Origin: CAYSAQ01 sp964429235
Lineage (GTDB): Bacteria > Margulisbacteria > Riflemargulisbacteria > GWF2-35-9 > DYQY01
Assembly (NCBI GenBank): GCA_964429235.1
Contig: CAYSAQ010000004.1
Coordinates: 1-64,000 of the forward strand
Direction: 5' to 3'
Length of the DNA stretch: 64,000 nt
Each line of letters opens with the position of its first letter. Positions within the stretch are counted from its first letter, which is position 1. Below are positions 33,780 through 41,711 of this stretch, piece by piece. The position numbers were made by a program, and so were the translations under genes. The notes beneath the pieces were generated by a model that saw nothing but the letters and a program-made list of their open reading frames with translations, ran no database searches and was not told the origin of the DNA.

Positions 33780-33786
33780 GTAAAGT

Positions 33787-33795
33787 AGACTACCA
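33787..33795 (-). promoter_or_regulatory. extended -10 of the M23 gene (leaderless)
   Basis: TGGTAGTCT on the minus strand, 7 bases before the ATG at 33779. The hexamer is weak. Confidence 0.35.
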
Positions 33796-33847
33796 AACTA
33801 TCTGATATTTTTAAAATTGAATATTTGAGGTTATTTTTAAAGCTACG

Positions 33848-33863
33848 TGATATCTTATATATA
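33848..33863 (+). promoter_or_regulatory. extended -10 of the S4 gene (leaderless)
   Basis: TGATATCTT (hexamer 33851-33856), 7 bases before the ATG at 33864. The hexamer is weak. Confidence 0.35.
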
Positions 33864-34070
33864 ATGAATTTTAAGATAGACACAGAATATATAGAGCTAT
33901 ATCAGCTTCTGAAAGTAACGGGATTATGTATGTCCGGTGGAGAAGCGAAGTTTGCGATAACGCAAGAAAAGGTTCAAGTTAACGGAGCTGTTGAGACTCG
34001 TAAGAAGAATAAAATCAGAACAGGTGACCAAGTAAAGTTTAGTGGAGAAACAATTACCGTAACTGACTAG
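33864..34070 (+). CDS. S4-domain RNA-binding protein, YbcJ type
   Basis: 68 residues from the ATG at 33864. Nearly the whole protein is one S4 fold, closely matching E. coli YbcJ in length and pattern: IELYQLLKVTGLCMSGGEAK, VQVNGAVETRKKNKIRTGDQV. Predicted to bind structured RNA, perhaps ribosomal. A longer in-frame reading from 33825 lies upstream of the promoter. Its 3' end overlaps the convergent ABC permease by 4 bases. Confidence 0.9.
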   Translation: MNFKIDTEYIELYQLLKVTGLCMSGGEAKFAITQEKVQVNGAVETRKKNKIRTGDQVKFSGETITVTD

Positions 34071-34834
34071 TTTTTTAGCTTATACCCTATATGGAACAAC
34101 CATACGTTTAAGAAAAAGAAAAATATCGCAGATGATAGAGCTAATACTATACTAAGACTAAGATTTCCTTCCGAATAACCAATCATAGACCAACGAAAGC
34201 CATCAACCATATAAAAGAATGGATTTGCTTTAGTAAAGAATAAAAGCTTTTCTGGAAGCATTTTTACTGAATAGAAAACTCCTCCAAGGAAAGTTAATGG
34301 TGTAATAAGGTAAGTCGTAAAGAAAGATAGATGTTCAAATTGTTCAGACATTAGGGCAACTATTATTCCAAAACCTGAAAATGTAACACTAATGGTTACA
34401 GTAAAGAATATAAACATTGGCAGATTATGGATGTTTAATGGTGAGAAGAATAGACTAACTAGGCAAATAAGGCTACCAACAATAATGCTTACTACTAAAG
34501 AGCCAACAGTGCTAGCCAATATTCTTTCAAAGTTGCTTATTGGAGTAATCAGGTCGTTTTCAATCATCTTGGTATATCTTGCGTAGAAGATGGAAAAAGA
34601 AGTGTGTGAGTAAGCTACAGTAATAATATTCATGATCACAATGCCTGGAACTATAAATTGTATATAAGATATATCACCCATTAAGTTTAGATGTTTTCCA
34701 AGGGTAGAACCAAAAATAAGTAGGTATAGAAAACTGGAAAGTACAGGCGAAAGTACTGTTTGGTTAATTATTCTAGTAAATCTTATTACTTCTCTGCGGA
34801 GTAATGTTCTAAAACTTATCGGGTTTACTAACAT
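34067..34834 (-). CDS. ABC-2 type permease
   Basis: 255 residues from the ATG at 34834, which has an AAGGAGC Shine-Dalgarno; an in-frame ATG at 34861 lies deeper in the upstream gene. Six membrane segments and the ABC-2 pattern (N-terminal RREVIRFTRIINQTV, then FIVPGIVIMNI, a LTFLGGVFYSVKMLP loop). Works with the ATPase encoded just upstream, with which it overlaps by 26 bases. Multidrug, heme or polysaccharide export are all possible. Confidence 0.9.
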   Translation of the reverse strand: MLVNPISFRTLLRREVIRFTRIINQTVLSPVLSSFLYLLIFGSTLGKHLNLMGDISYIQFIVPGIVIMNIITVAYSHTSFSIFYARYTKMIENDLITPISNFERILASTVGSLVVSIIVGSLICLVSLFFSPLNIHNLPMFIFFTVTISVTFSGFGIIVALMSEQFEHLSFFTTYLITPLTFLGGVFYSVKMLPEKLLFFTKANPFFYMVDGFRWSMIGYSEGNLSLSIVLALSSAIFFFFLNVWLFHIGYKLKN

Positions 34835-35564
34835 CAGTATGCTCCTTGTATAACATTTCAAGATTACTAGCTTTTCTTAAGTTGGTTTTCTTGTTTTCTC
34901 CAATATGTTTTATCTGACCATCGTTGATAATTGCAATTGTGTCACATAGGTGTTCAGCTTCTTCTAAATAGTGAGTTGTAAGAAGAATAGTTATTCCCGA
35001 TTTATTCAGCTCCTCTAATAGAGTCCAAAGCTCTTCTCTTAGCTCTACATCAAGACCTGCAGTAGGTTCGTCTAATATTAATATGCACGGTTCATGAATA
35101 AGTGCTTTTGCTACAGATACTCTACGTTTCATTCCACCAGAGATTCTATCTGTATAGGCATTTGCTTTTTCGGTTAGTCCAAGTTTCGCTAATAATTTTG
35201 GAATTCTTTCTTTTATCTCTTTAGAAGGTTTTCCAAAGAAGCCACCAGTCATACGTAGTTCTTCTTTTACAAATAAAAACGGATCTAGTTTGTATTCTTG
35301 AGGTGAAAGACCAATCATGCTTCGAGTGAACTGGAAGTCACTTTTAACGCTTTTATCAAAGACCAATACTTCTCCAGAATTGTAACTTGTAAGTCCAGTA
35401 ATAATATTAATGATTGTAGATTTGCCAGCGCCATTAGGACCAAGTAATCCAAAGAATGCTCCAGCTTTTATTTCTAAATCGACACCCTTTAATGCCTCGA
35501 CTGTAGGCATCTTTTTTTCTACAAAAGATTTATATACATTCTTAACATAAATTGCATTATTCAT
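34809..35564 (-). CDS. ABC transporter ATP-binding protein
   Basis: 251 residues from the ATG at 35564 (an upstream in-frame TTG at 35576 is less likely). Walker A GPNGAGKST, Q-loop SPQEYKLDP, signature ISGGMKRRVSVAKAL, Walker B ILILDEPTAGLD and the switch His in LLTTHYLEE. DrrA/CcmA-like exporter ATPase with the ABC-2 permease downstream. Confidence 0.93.
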   Translation of the reverse strand: MNNAIYVKNVYKSFVEKKMPTVEALKGVDLEIKAGAFFGLLGPNGAGKSTIINIITGLTSYNSGEVLVFDKSVKSDFQFTRSMIGLSPQEYKLDPFLFVKEELRMTGGFFGKPSKEIKERIPKLLAKLGLTEKANAYTDRISGGMKRRVSVAKALIHEPCILILDEPTAGLDVELREELWTLLEELNKSGITILLTTHYLEEAEHLCDTIAIINDGQIKHIGENKKTNLRKASNLEMLYKEHTDVSKPDKF

Positions 35565-35730
35565 AGTATGTAACAAGATATATCAGTTACAAATTTGATG
35601 CAACTATGAAATTTAATTTTAGCTATTCCTTTTTAATCAATTGGGCTGTGTTATATCAATGATATGGTTAATAAATCTCTTTAATTTTGGGTAAGGATTG
35701 ATGTTAATGTTTACTGAATCAATCTAATTA

Positions 35731-35744
35731 ACCAACTAATTGGT
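35731..35744. promoter_or_regulatory. inverted repeat, possible operator upstream of the symporter pair
   Basis: ACCAA-CTAA-TTGGT, with weaker outer pairing aatc/gatt, in the 256-base gap before 35821. The rest of this gap holds only A/T-rich promoter-like sequence and an ATAAGGAGC Shine-Dalgarno for the DUF485 gene. No regulator is known, so this is weak. Confidence 0.3.
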
Positions 35745-35820
35745 CGGATTGCTATATATTCTTTTTCATAATTCGTTTACTCTAGTATTAAAGTAATAAA
35801 GTTTAAAATAAGGAGCAAAT

Positions 35821-36084
35821 ATGCATAAAAATGTTGAAAGTTCAGTAGTGGAATCTGAAGAATTAATTGCTTACAAAACAAAATTAGGCGTAATCATGTT
35901 TATTATATATGCCATAGTTTATGGTGGCTTTGTAGCTATAAATACTATTAATCCTAAACTTATGGGATTAGAACTTTGGGGTCTTAACTTGGCTATATTA
36001 TATGGTTTCTTTTTAATAATATTCGCATTAATACTAGCTCTTATATATAACTATTTATGCTTAAAAGCAGAGGAGATTAAATAA
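35821..36084 (+). CDS. DUF485-like small membrane protein
   Basis: 87 residues, two transmembrane helices (about 26-46 and 55-78), matching the DUF485/YjcH pattern of small proteins encoded just before ActP-type symporters. ATAAGGAGC precedes the ATG; the stop overlaps the start of the symporter (TAATGG). Likely a subunit or assembly factor of that transporter. Confidence 0.85.
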   Translation: MHKNVESSVVESEELIAYKTKLGVIMFIIYAIVYGGFVAINTINPKLMGLELWGLNLAILYGFFLIIFALILALIYNYLCLKAEEIK

Positions 36085-38000
36085 TGGTATATGCAACTTC
36101 TCCAATAGCTGTTTTTATTTTCTTTTTCTTCGTTGTTTTAGTTTTAGGGCTTTCTTTCTTCTTTGCTAAAAAGACAAAAAGTGCTGAAGGGTATTTTGCT
36201 GCTGGTGGTTCTATCCATTGGGCTGTTAATGGTGTTGCTTTTGCTGGTGATTATTTGTCAGCAGCTTCTTTCCTTGGAATATGCGGAATGATTGCTAGTG
36301 TCGGTTATGATGGTTTTTTATATTCTATTGGATACCTAGCAGGTTGGATTGTTGCTTTATTTATAATTGCAGAGCCAATGAAAAGACTGGGTAAATATAC
36401 TTTTACTGATGCCTTAGATTTTAAGTTTGGATCAAAAGGAATTAGATTTATGGCAGCATTGAGTACTCTTGTTGTATCAATGTTCTATCTTATTCCTCAG
36501 ATGGTTGGTGCTGGTGTATTAGTAACACCACTATTGGGGCTTCCTCATGCTGCTGGAGTAATGATTGTCGGTGCAATTGTTATTGTTATTGTTGCAACTG
36601 CTGGCATGACTTCTACTACTTATGTTCAGTTTCTTAAGGGAGCATTATTAATAATATTTTCAATTCTCCTTGTAATCCTTCTATTAGCTAGAGGAATAAA
36701 CCTTAATCCTGACCAGGGTGGCCGCAAACCATATCATGCTTTTCAAACAATGGAAGCAATTATGGATAAGGGTGATCTCTCATTATCAAATTCTGAATAT
36801 AGTATAGGTGATGAGTGGGCAAAGTCTGTTTTTCATAAGAATGGATTTTTAAAGCTAACTGATAATGATGGAGCTGTATCTTTTTGGAAGATTAAGCGAC
36901 TTGAGAACGGTGGCATGTTTCTAACCGAAACTCAGTATGTGCAATCTCTAAAGAATGGTAAAAAACTATATAATGGAGAACCTAAAGAAGCTGGAAAGTT
37001 TTATCCAGTAGGGCATGTGTTAGAAGTATTTAGTAATGGCAAAAGTGTAGCAAGTACAGGAAGGCTAGGGCCAATCTCGTATTTATCTAAACTAAAAGAG
37101 TCAACCATAGTCCTATGGGGAAAGACTATTATTAAAGATGGTGGTGAAAAGTTTACTATTTATTATCAAAAGGTTCTTTCTGGAAAAAAAGTGCTACGTC
37201 CAGGTCTTAAGTTTAAAACAGAGAACGCAACACCTGTTCAGAAGCTAAACTTTATTTCGCTTATGTTGGCATTATTTCTTGGTACAGCTTCTTTGCCTCA
37301 TATCCTTATTCGTTACTACACAGTATCAGAACCTAAGAATGCTAGGAAATCTACTATTGTGGCAATAGCTACAATAGGGTTGTTCTATATTCTTACTTTA
37401 TATATGGGCTTAGGTGCAATGGTAAGTGGAGTAATGAATCTTGTAGATTCGAATATGGCGGGACCATTACTTGCATTGTCCTTTGGAACTGTCTTATTTG
37501 CTATTATTTCTGCAATAGCTTTTGCAACAGTACTCGGGACAGTGAGTGGTCTTATAGTTGCTTCTACTGGTGCTATTGCGCATGATTTCTTTGATGTGTT
37601 TTTGGATCTAAAGTTAACTGATAAAAAGAAAGTATTTATTGGCAAAATAAGTGCAGTTGTTGTTGGCATAATTGCTATTTGGCTAGGGGTCATCTTTAAA
37701 GGCATGAACGTATCTTTCTTAGTCGGATGGGCTTTTGCTGTAGCAGCATCAGCAAACCTGCCTAGCATGGTAATGGTTCTATTTTGGAGTAAAACTACAA
37801 AACAAGGGGTAACTTTCTCTATCATAGTTGGTATGAGTAGTGCAGTAGGATTGATTTTACTTTCTCCCGATATGTATGTTCGTTATGGGCTAGCTGCTTC
37901 ACAAGCGCCAGTTGCCTTGAACAATCCAGGGATAATATCTATTCCGCTTAGTTTTTTAACGTTGATACTTGTATCATTAATGACTCAGCCAAAGAAGTAG
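36084..38000 (+). CDS. ActP-like cation/carboxylate symporter with an inserted soluble domain
   Basis: 638 residues of the SSS family: GYFAAGGSIHWAVNGVAFAG, DYLSAASFLG, the STTYVQFLKGALLI signature and LPHILIRYYTVSEPKNAR. Relatives such as ActP have about 550 residues. Here a hydrophilic region of roughly 180 residues (about 205-385) interrupts the membrane segments after the sixth or seventh helix, rich in Lys, Gly and Tyr, with no recognised domain. Larger ActP-like proteins with such inserts exist in other phyla to my knowledge. Predicted to import short-chain carboxylates with Na+ or H+. Confidence 0.88.
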   Translation: MVYATSPIAVFIFFFFVVLVLGLSFFFAKKTKSAEGYFAAGGSIHWAVNGVAFAGDYLSAASFLGICGMIASVGYDGFLYSIGYLAGWIVALFIIAEPMKRLGKYTFTDALDFKFGSKGIRFMAALSTLVVSMFYLIPQMVGAGVLVTPLLGLPHAAGVMIVGAIVIVIVATAGMTSTTYVQFLKGALLIIFSILLVILLLARGINLNPDQGGRKPYHAFQTMEAIMDKGDLSLSNSEYSIGDEWAKSVFHKNGFLKLTDNDGAVSFWKIKRLENGGMFLTETQYVQSLKNGKKLYNGEPKEAGKFYPVGHVLEVFSNGKSVASTGRLGPISYLSKLKESTIVLWGKTIIKDGGEKFTIYYQKVLSGKKVLRPGLKFKTENATPVQKLNFISLMLALFLGTASLPHILIRYYTVSEPKNARKSTIVAIATIGLFYILTLYMGLGAMVSGVMNLVDSNMAGPLLALSFGTVLFAIISAIAFATVLGTVSGLIVASTGAIAHDFFDVFLDLKLTDKKKVFIGKISAVVVGIIAIWLGVIFKGMNVSFLVGWAFAVAASANLPSMVMVLFWSKTTKQGVTFSIIVGMSSAVGLILLSPDMYVRYGLAASQAPVALNNPGIISIPLSFLTLILVSLMTQPKK

Positions 38001-38012
38001 TCTTAGTTACTG

Positions 38013-38028
38013 TGATATAATCACGCTT
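38013..38028 (+). promoter_or_regulatory. extended -10 of the SrkA-like gene (leaderless)
   Basis: TGATATAAT (hexamer 38016-38021), 7 bases before the ATG at 38029. Confidence 0.65.
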
Positions 38029-38988
38029 ATGCTAGATTCATGGAATAAACTTACATTTGATGCAATTTTAACTGTTGTTGAACAAATAACAGCAAAGAAA
38101 TTATCGAATTTAGTTATTCAGAGAAATAGCTATATTAATAGAGTATACGAACTCTCTATTAAGAATAGTGATGAAAAGCTGATAGTGAAGTTTTATCGAC
38201 CAGATCGTTGGACAAAAGAAATGATTCTTGAGGAACATCGGTTTCTTTTTAAGCTTGCTGAAGCAGAACTTTCGGTGATCACACCACTAGTGTTTAATAA
38301 TGATACTTTATTTGAATTTAGTAACATCTACTTTACTGTTTTTCCAAAGATGGGCGGAAGAGCAATAGATGAACTAACAAAAGAGCGTTGGATAGAGACA
38401 GGTCGTTTACTTGGACGTATGCATCTTATAGGAGAGACTATTTCTGATTCTGAGCGTGTAGTATGGACACCAGAGGAAGCTACAAACATTTCTTTAGATT
38501 ATTTGTTTGAAAATGGGTTTATTCCAGAAGATTATATAGAGCCTTTAGAAAGAGTAATGGATTTTTTTATGTTGAAAGCAAATGCTCTTTTTGAACAAGA
38601 AAGGTTATTTGTGATACATGGAGACTGTCATCTAGGAAACCTTATTCATAGGCCAGGTGAAGGCATGTATATAGTAGATTTTGATGATATGTGTGTTGGT
38701 CCAGCTATTCAAGATCTTTGGATGTTGTTGCCAGGAACAGCAGAAGAGTGTGAACAAGAGATAAGTTGGTTTGCGGAAGGTTACGAAGTTTTTAGATCTT
38801 TTAACTATCGCTCCTTAGATTTAATACCAATGCTTAAAGTAATGAGGATTATTCATTTTGCTAGCTGGTGTGCTATGCAGTCTGATGATGCTCATTTTGA
38901 ACAACATTTCCCAGATTGGGGCACTAACCAATATTGGAATCAAATTATCAGAGAGATTCAAGAAAACGTATATTCTGAAGAAGAATAA
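38029..38988 (+). CDS. srkA: SrkA (YihE)-like stress-response Ser/Thr kinase
   Basis: 319 residues with the aminoglycoside-phosphotransferase/kinase fold: SYINRVYELS and LIVKFYRPDRW (nucleotide-binding Lys), catalytic loop VIHGDCHLGNLI (about 196-207) and metal-binding Asp in IVDFDDMCVGP. YihE has the same FYRPxRW and HGDCHxGN motifs and is reported to be an anti-death kinase in E. coli. Here it lies directly upstream of engB, and in E. coli the two genes are also close. Confidence 0.9.
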   Translation: MLDSWNKLTFDAILTVVEQITAKKLSNLVIQRNSYINRVYELSIKNSDEKLIVKFYRPDRWTKEMILEEHRFLFKLAEAELSVITPLVFNNDTLFEFSNIYFTVFPKMGGRAIDELTKERWIETGRLLGRMHLIGETISDSERVVWTPEEATNISLDYLFENGFIPEDYIEPLERVMDFFMLKANALFEQERLFVIHGDCHLGNLIHRPGEGMYIVDFDDMCVGPAIQDLWMLLPGTAEECEQEISWFAEGYEVFRSFNYRSLDLIPMLKVMRIIHFASWCAMQSDDAHFEQHFPDWGTNQYWNQIIREIQENVYSEEE

Positions 38989-39012
38989 GAAATTTCCCCA
39001 AAACTATTTATC

Positions 39013-39027
39013 TGCTATTATGCTTTT
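39013..39027 (+). promoter_or_regulatory. extended -10 of engB (leaderless)
   Basis: TGCTATTAT (hexamer 39016-39021), 6 bases before the ATG at 39028. Confidence 0.6.
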
Positions 39028-39597
39028 ATGCAAATAAAAACAGCAACATTTGTAGCAGGCATCACAGGCGCTAGTTCTGCAATAAAGATTAATTTACCTC
39101 AAGTAGCGTTTATTGGTAGATCCAACGTTGGTAAATCGAGTACGATTAATACAATTACAAATAATAAGAAACTAGCTCATACTAGCTCTTACCCTGGTAG
39201 AACTCAGCAGCTAAATTTATTTTTAATTAATGATAACTCATATCTAGTTGATTTGCCTGGTTATGGTTTTACTAAGACATCTAAGAAGGCACGAGAAAAG
39301 ATAGAAGCATTAATAGAATGGTATTTTAATGATTCTGAATATAAACCTACATCAGTTGTGTTGATTGTAGATGCAAATATCGGACCAACTGAAAGTGATA
39401 AAGACATGCTTGCTTATCTTGAATCTAGTAAACGTAATATAATTGTTCTAGCAAATAAGGTAGACAAAATAAAACAAAAAGATTATACCAAAAGGATGAA
39501 TGCAGTAAAAGATTTTGCAGGTGAAAATAAAGTAATTCCTTTTTCTTCAGAAAAGAAACGTGGTATTAGCGAATTAGTTAACGAAATATTTTCTTAA
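39028..39597 (+). CDS. engB: ribosome-biogenesis GTPase EngB (YsxC/YihA)
   Basis: 189 residues. G1 GRSNVGKSS (30-38), G3 DLPGYG (75-80) and G4 NKVD (about 142-145) are all present, plus the family signature SYPGRTQQLN between G1 and G3. Assists assembly of the large ribosomal subunit. Overlaps the convergent hemolysin III gene by 4 bases at its 3' end. Confidence 0.95.
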   Translation: MQIKTATFVAGITGASSAIKINLPQVAFIGRSNVGKSSTINTITNNKKLAHTSSYPGRTQQLNLFLINDNSYLVDLPGYGFTKTSKKAREKIEALIEWYFNDSEYKPTSVVLIVDANIGPTESDKDMLAYLESSKRNIIVLANKVDKIKQKDYTKRMNAVKDFAGENKVIPFSSEKKRGISELVNEIFS

Positions 39598-40229
39598 GTT
39601 AAGTATAGTAGAATCGCAAAATAGTGAAATCCTGCTCCTAGTAATACCATTACATGCCATAAATCATGGTAGTCAAACCATTTGAATAAGTTTGGTTTCT
39701 TGATTGTATATACAACACCACCTAGTGAATAAATAATACCACCAATGATCATTAACAGGACTGCATTACTAGGCAAAACGGATGTAATTGGCTTAATTGC
39801 AAAGATAATCATCCAGCTCATTAAAATATAGATACTTGTTGTAAGCCAACGTGGTGCATCTATAAATATAGACTGAAGCGTTATTCCGGTTATCGCTAGT
39901 CCCCAAGTAGCACAAAACAATATCCATCCTAATGTTCCGTGTAAAGATACAAGGCAAAATGGCGTATATGTTCCTGCTATGAATGCATATATTGCAAGAT
40001 GATCAAACTTACGGAATACTTGATGTTTGCCTCCAGCACGAGCTGGCAGCCAATGATAAAGAGTACTGAATGTAAATAGTAGAAGAAAACTAAGTCCGTA
40101 TATCGAAAAAGATACTATTTTCCAAACAGAATCTGCTCCAAAAAATATAAGCAATGCCGTAGCTGGTATTGCTAATGATGCTCCAATTAGGTGTAATAAT
40201 CCACTTAGGGGGTCTTTTAATGATGCCAT
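39594..40229 (-). CDS. hemolysin III family membrane protein (PAQR type)
   Basis: 211 residues with seven membrane segments and the conserved polar motifs of the PAQR/HlyIII superfamily: DPLSGLLHLIGAS at the N-terminus, STLYHWLP, FDHLAIYAFIAGTYTPF and HDLWHVMVLLGAGFHY. The His and Asp residues resemble the zinc site of PAQR hydrolases. Function in bacteria unknown; hemolysis is a historical name. Start 7 bases after a TATAAT. Confidence 0.9.
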   Translation of the reverse strand: MASLKDPLSGLLHLIGASLAIPATALLIFFGADSVWKIVSFSIYGLSFLLLFTFSTLYHWLPARAGGKHQVFRKFDHLAIYAFIAGTYTPFCLVSLHGTLGWILFCATWGLAITGITLQSIFIDAPRWLTTSIYILMSWMIIFAIKPITSVLPSNAVLLMIIGGIIYSLGGVVYTIKKPNLFKWFDYHDLWHVMVLLGAGFHYFAILLYLT

Positions 40230-40236
40230 AGTTTTG

Positions 40237-40242
40237 ATTATA
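40237..40242 (-). promoter_or_regulatory. -10 of the hemolysin III gene (leaderless)
   Basis: TATAAT on the minus strand, 7 bases before the ATG at 40229. Confidence 0.6.
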
Positions 40243-40342
40243 GCTAGTTAGTACTTTTGCTACAAGTTAAGAAGCGATCTTTTCTGAATTCATGTTTATA
40301 AAATAAAGTTTACCATAGATTGATATTGAGGTTTTATCAGAA

Positions 40343-40354
40343 TATAATAAAATT
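40343..40354 (+). promoter_or_regulatory. -10 of the 7TMR-DISM gene
   Basis: TATAAT at 40343-40348, exactly 6 bases before the GTG at 40355. This spacing favours GTG over the ATG at 40361. Confidence 0.55.
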
Positions 40355-41650
40355 GTGGGCATGAAATTAAAACTATTATTTCTTCTATTGCTAACTACAG
40401 TGGCATTTTCTTTTACAGCAAGCGACTATAACCTTGTTAATTTTGCAGATTCCGCAGAGTATAGCTTTGATGAAGTAGACGCTTCTATTAATTTTGAATC
40501 GCAAAACATTAGTTGGGCCCCAACCAAAATAACTTTTTTCAATGCTCCGAGGGGCCTAAATTACGTTTGGATGCGCTATAGAATACCTTTAAATATTGAA
40601 GTTATTCCTTCTAGTTTGGTGTTAGCAGAAACTTTTTTTCATGCTGAAGTTTATTTAGATAATACCTTAATTGCAAAGAAACTAAATATGCCATATTTCC
40701 ATGTATTTGATATCCCTGATATTAGTAATTTTGATTATCTATATCTAAAAATTTATGTTAAAAATTCTAGTTTTCCACAAGTTGGTTCTAAGCACATATA
40801 TTTTGGAGATAAAACAGATATATTTAGCTTCTTTATCGCAAAGGATTTGCCGTTATTTGTAATCAGTTGCTTTTTTATCATAGTCGGCGTGGCTGTTCTT
40901 ATGTTTTATCTTATAAATATTGGCAGCTTAGAGTTGTTTGCTACTAGTATATTATTAATTTCTGTAGGTGTTACGTTTAGCCTTATGAACTCGATTCCTT
41001 CAATGCTGCCAATCCCGAATAGTGGTGAATTGTTGCGGTCTATACAGCTCTTTTCTACATACCCTATAGCCATTTCTGCTTTTATGCTTTTATCACTAAT
41101 ATTTGTATCTAGGTTTAGGTACATAGCAATAGGATTTTCTTTTTTTTATGTGGCATTATTTGTTCTATCTACAGTAGAGCTCTTTTTCACTTCTCAAGAT
41201 ATTAATTTTGCCTTTGGTGTATTTAGGCAAATAGTGCCAATAACAACAGGCTTGATAGTTTTATCTGCAATATATGAGTCTTTTATTAAAAGAAATATCG
41301 ATGCGCAGATTCTTTTATTTGGAGTTATTTCTTTGGCTATAAATGCTACTAGTAATGTGTTAGTAAATGTAAATAGGCTCAATCAGCCATTATTTTTATA
41401 TGAGATTGGGTTCTTTATCTTTTTATGTTCGATCTTGTTTATATCAATTAGACGGTATATGTTGCTCACTCATGAAGTAACCACAAAAAATAATGAATTA
41501 CTAGCATTAAATATGACATTAGAAGATAGAGTTTATAGACGCACAGCAGAATTAGAGCAGGTTAATGATGAATTATTAGAGTCAAATAATAACCTAAAGG
41601 ATTCTCAAGATACGCTTAATAGTTTACTTAAAAAATATAATCTTAAATAA
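40355..41650 (+). CDS. 7TMR-DISM receptor with coiled coil but no output domain
   Basis: 431 residues: a signal peptide (about 1-22), an extracytoplasmic beta-sandwich (about 22-165; YVWMRYRIPL, HAEVYLDNTLIAK) of the 7TMR-DISM sensor type, seven membrane segments (about 168-368) and a C-terminal coiled coil (LEDRVYRRTAELEQVNDELL). Such receptors normally run on into a histidine kinase, GGDEF or phosphatase domain; here the protein stops right after the coiled coil, and only 61 bases separate it from ettA, so no output domain lies downstream. The start codon is probably GTG. Confidence 0.82.
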   Translation: MGMKLKLLFLLLLTTVAFSFTASDYNLVNFADSAEYSFDEVDASINFESQNISWAPTKITFFNAPRGLNYVWMRYRIPLNIEVIPSSLVLAETFFHAEVYLDNTLIAKKLNMPYFHVFDIPDISNFDYLYLKIYVKNSSFPQVGSKHIYFGDKTDIFSFFIAKDLPLFVISCFFIIVGVAVLMFYLINIGSLELFATSILLISVGVTFSLMNSIPSMLPIPNSGELLRSIQLFSTYPIAISAFMLLSLIFVSRFRYIAIGFSFFYVALFVLSTVELFFTSQDINFAFGVFRQIVPITTGLIVLSAIYESFIKRNIDAQILLFGVISLAINATSNVLVNVNRLNQPLFLYEIGFFIFLCSILFISIRRYMLLTHEVTTKNNELLALNMTLEDRVYRRTAELEQVNDELLESNNNLKDSQDTLNSLLKKYNLK

Positions 41651-41679
41651 TTCGTCTAACTGAGTTTTTCAACATGAGC

Positions 41680-41704
41680 TATAATAACTAAAAAACTACG
41701 GAGG
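41680..41704 (+). promoter_or_regulatory. ettA promoter -10 and Shine-Dalgarno
   Basis: TATAAT at 41680-41685, then an ordinary short leader with GGAGG at 41700-41704 and the ATG at 41712. Contrasts with the leaderless genes nearby. Confidence 0.6.
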
Positions 41705-41711
41705 ACTCCCT

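Noticed and set aside
40355..41711. Hidden output domain downstream of the 7TMR-DISM receptor
   Set aside because: Only 61 bases separate its stop from ettA, and no frame continues.
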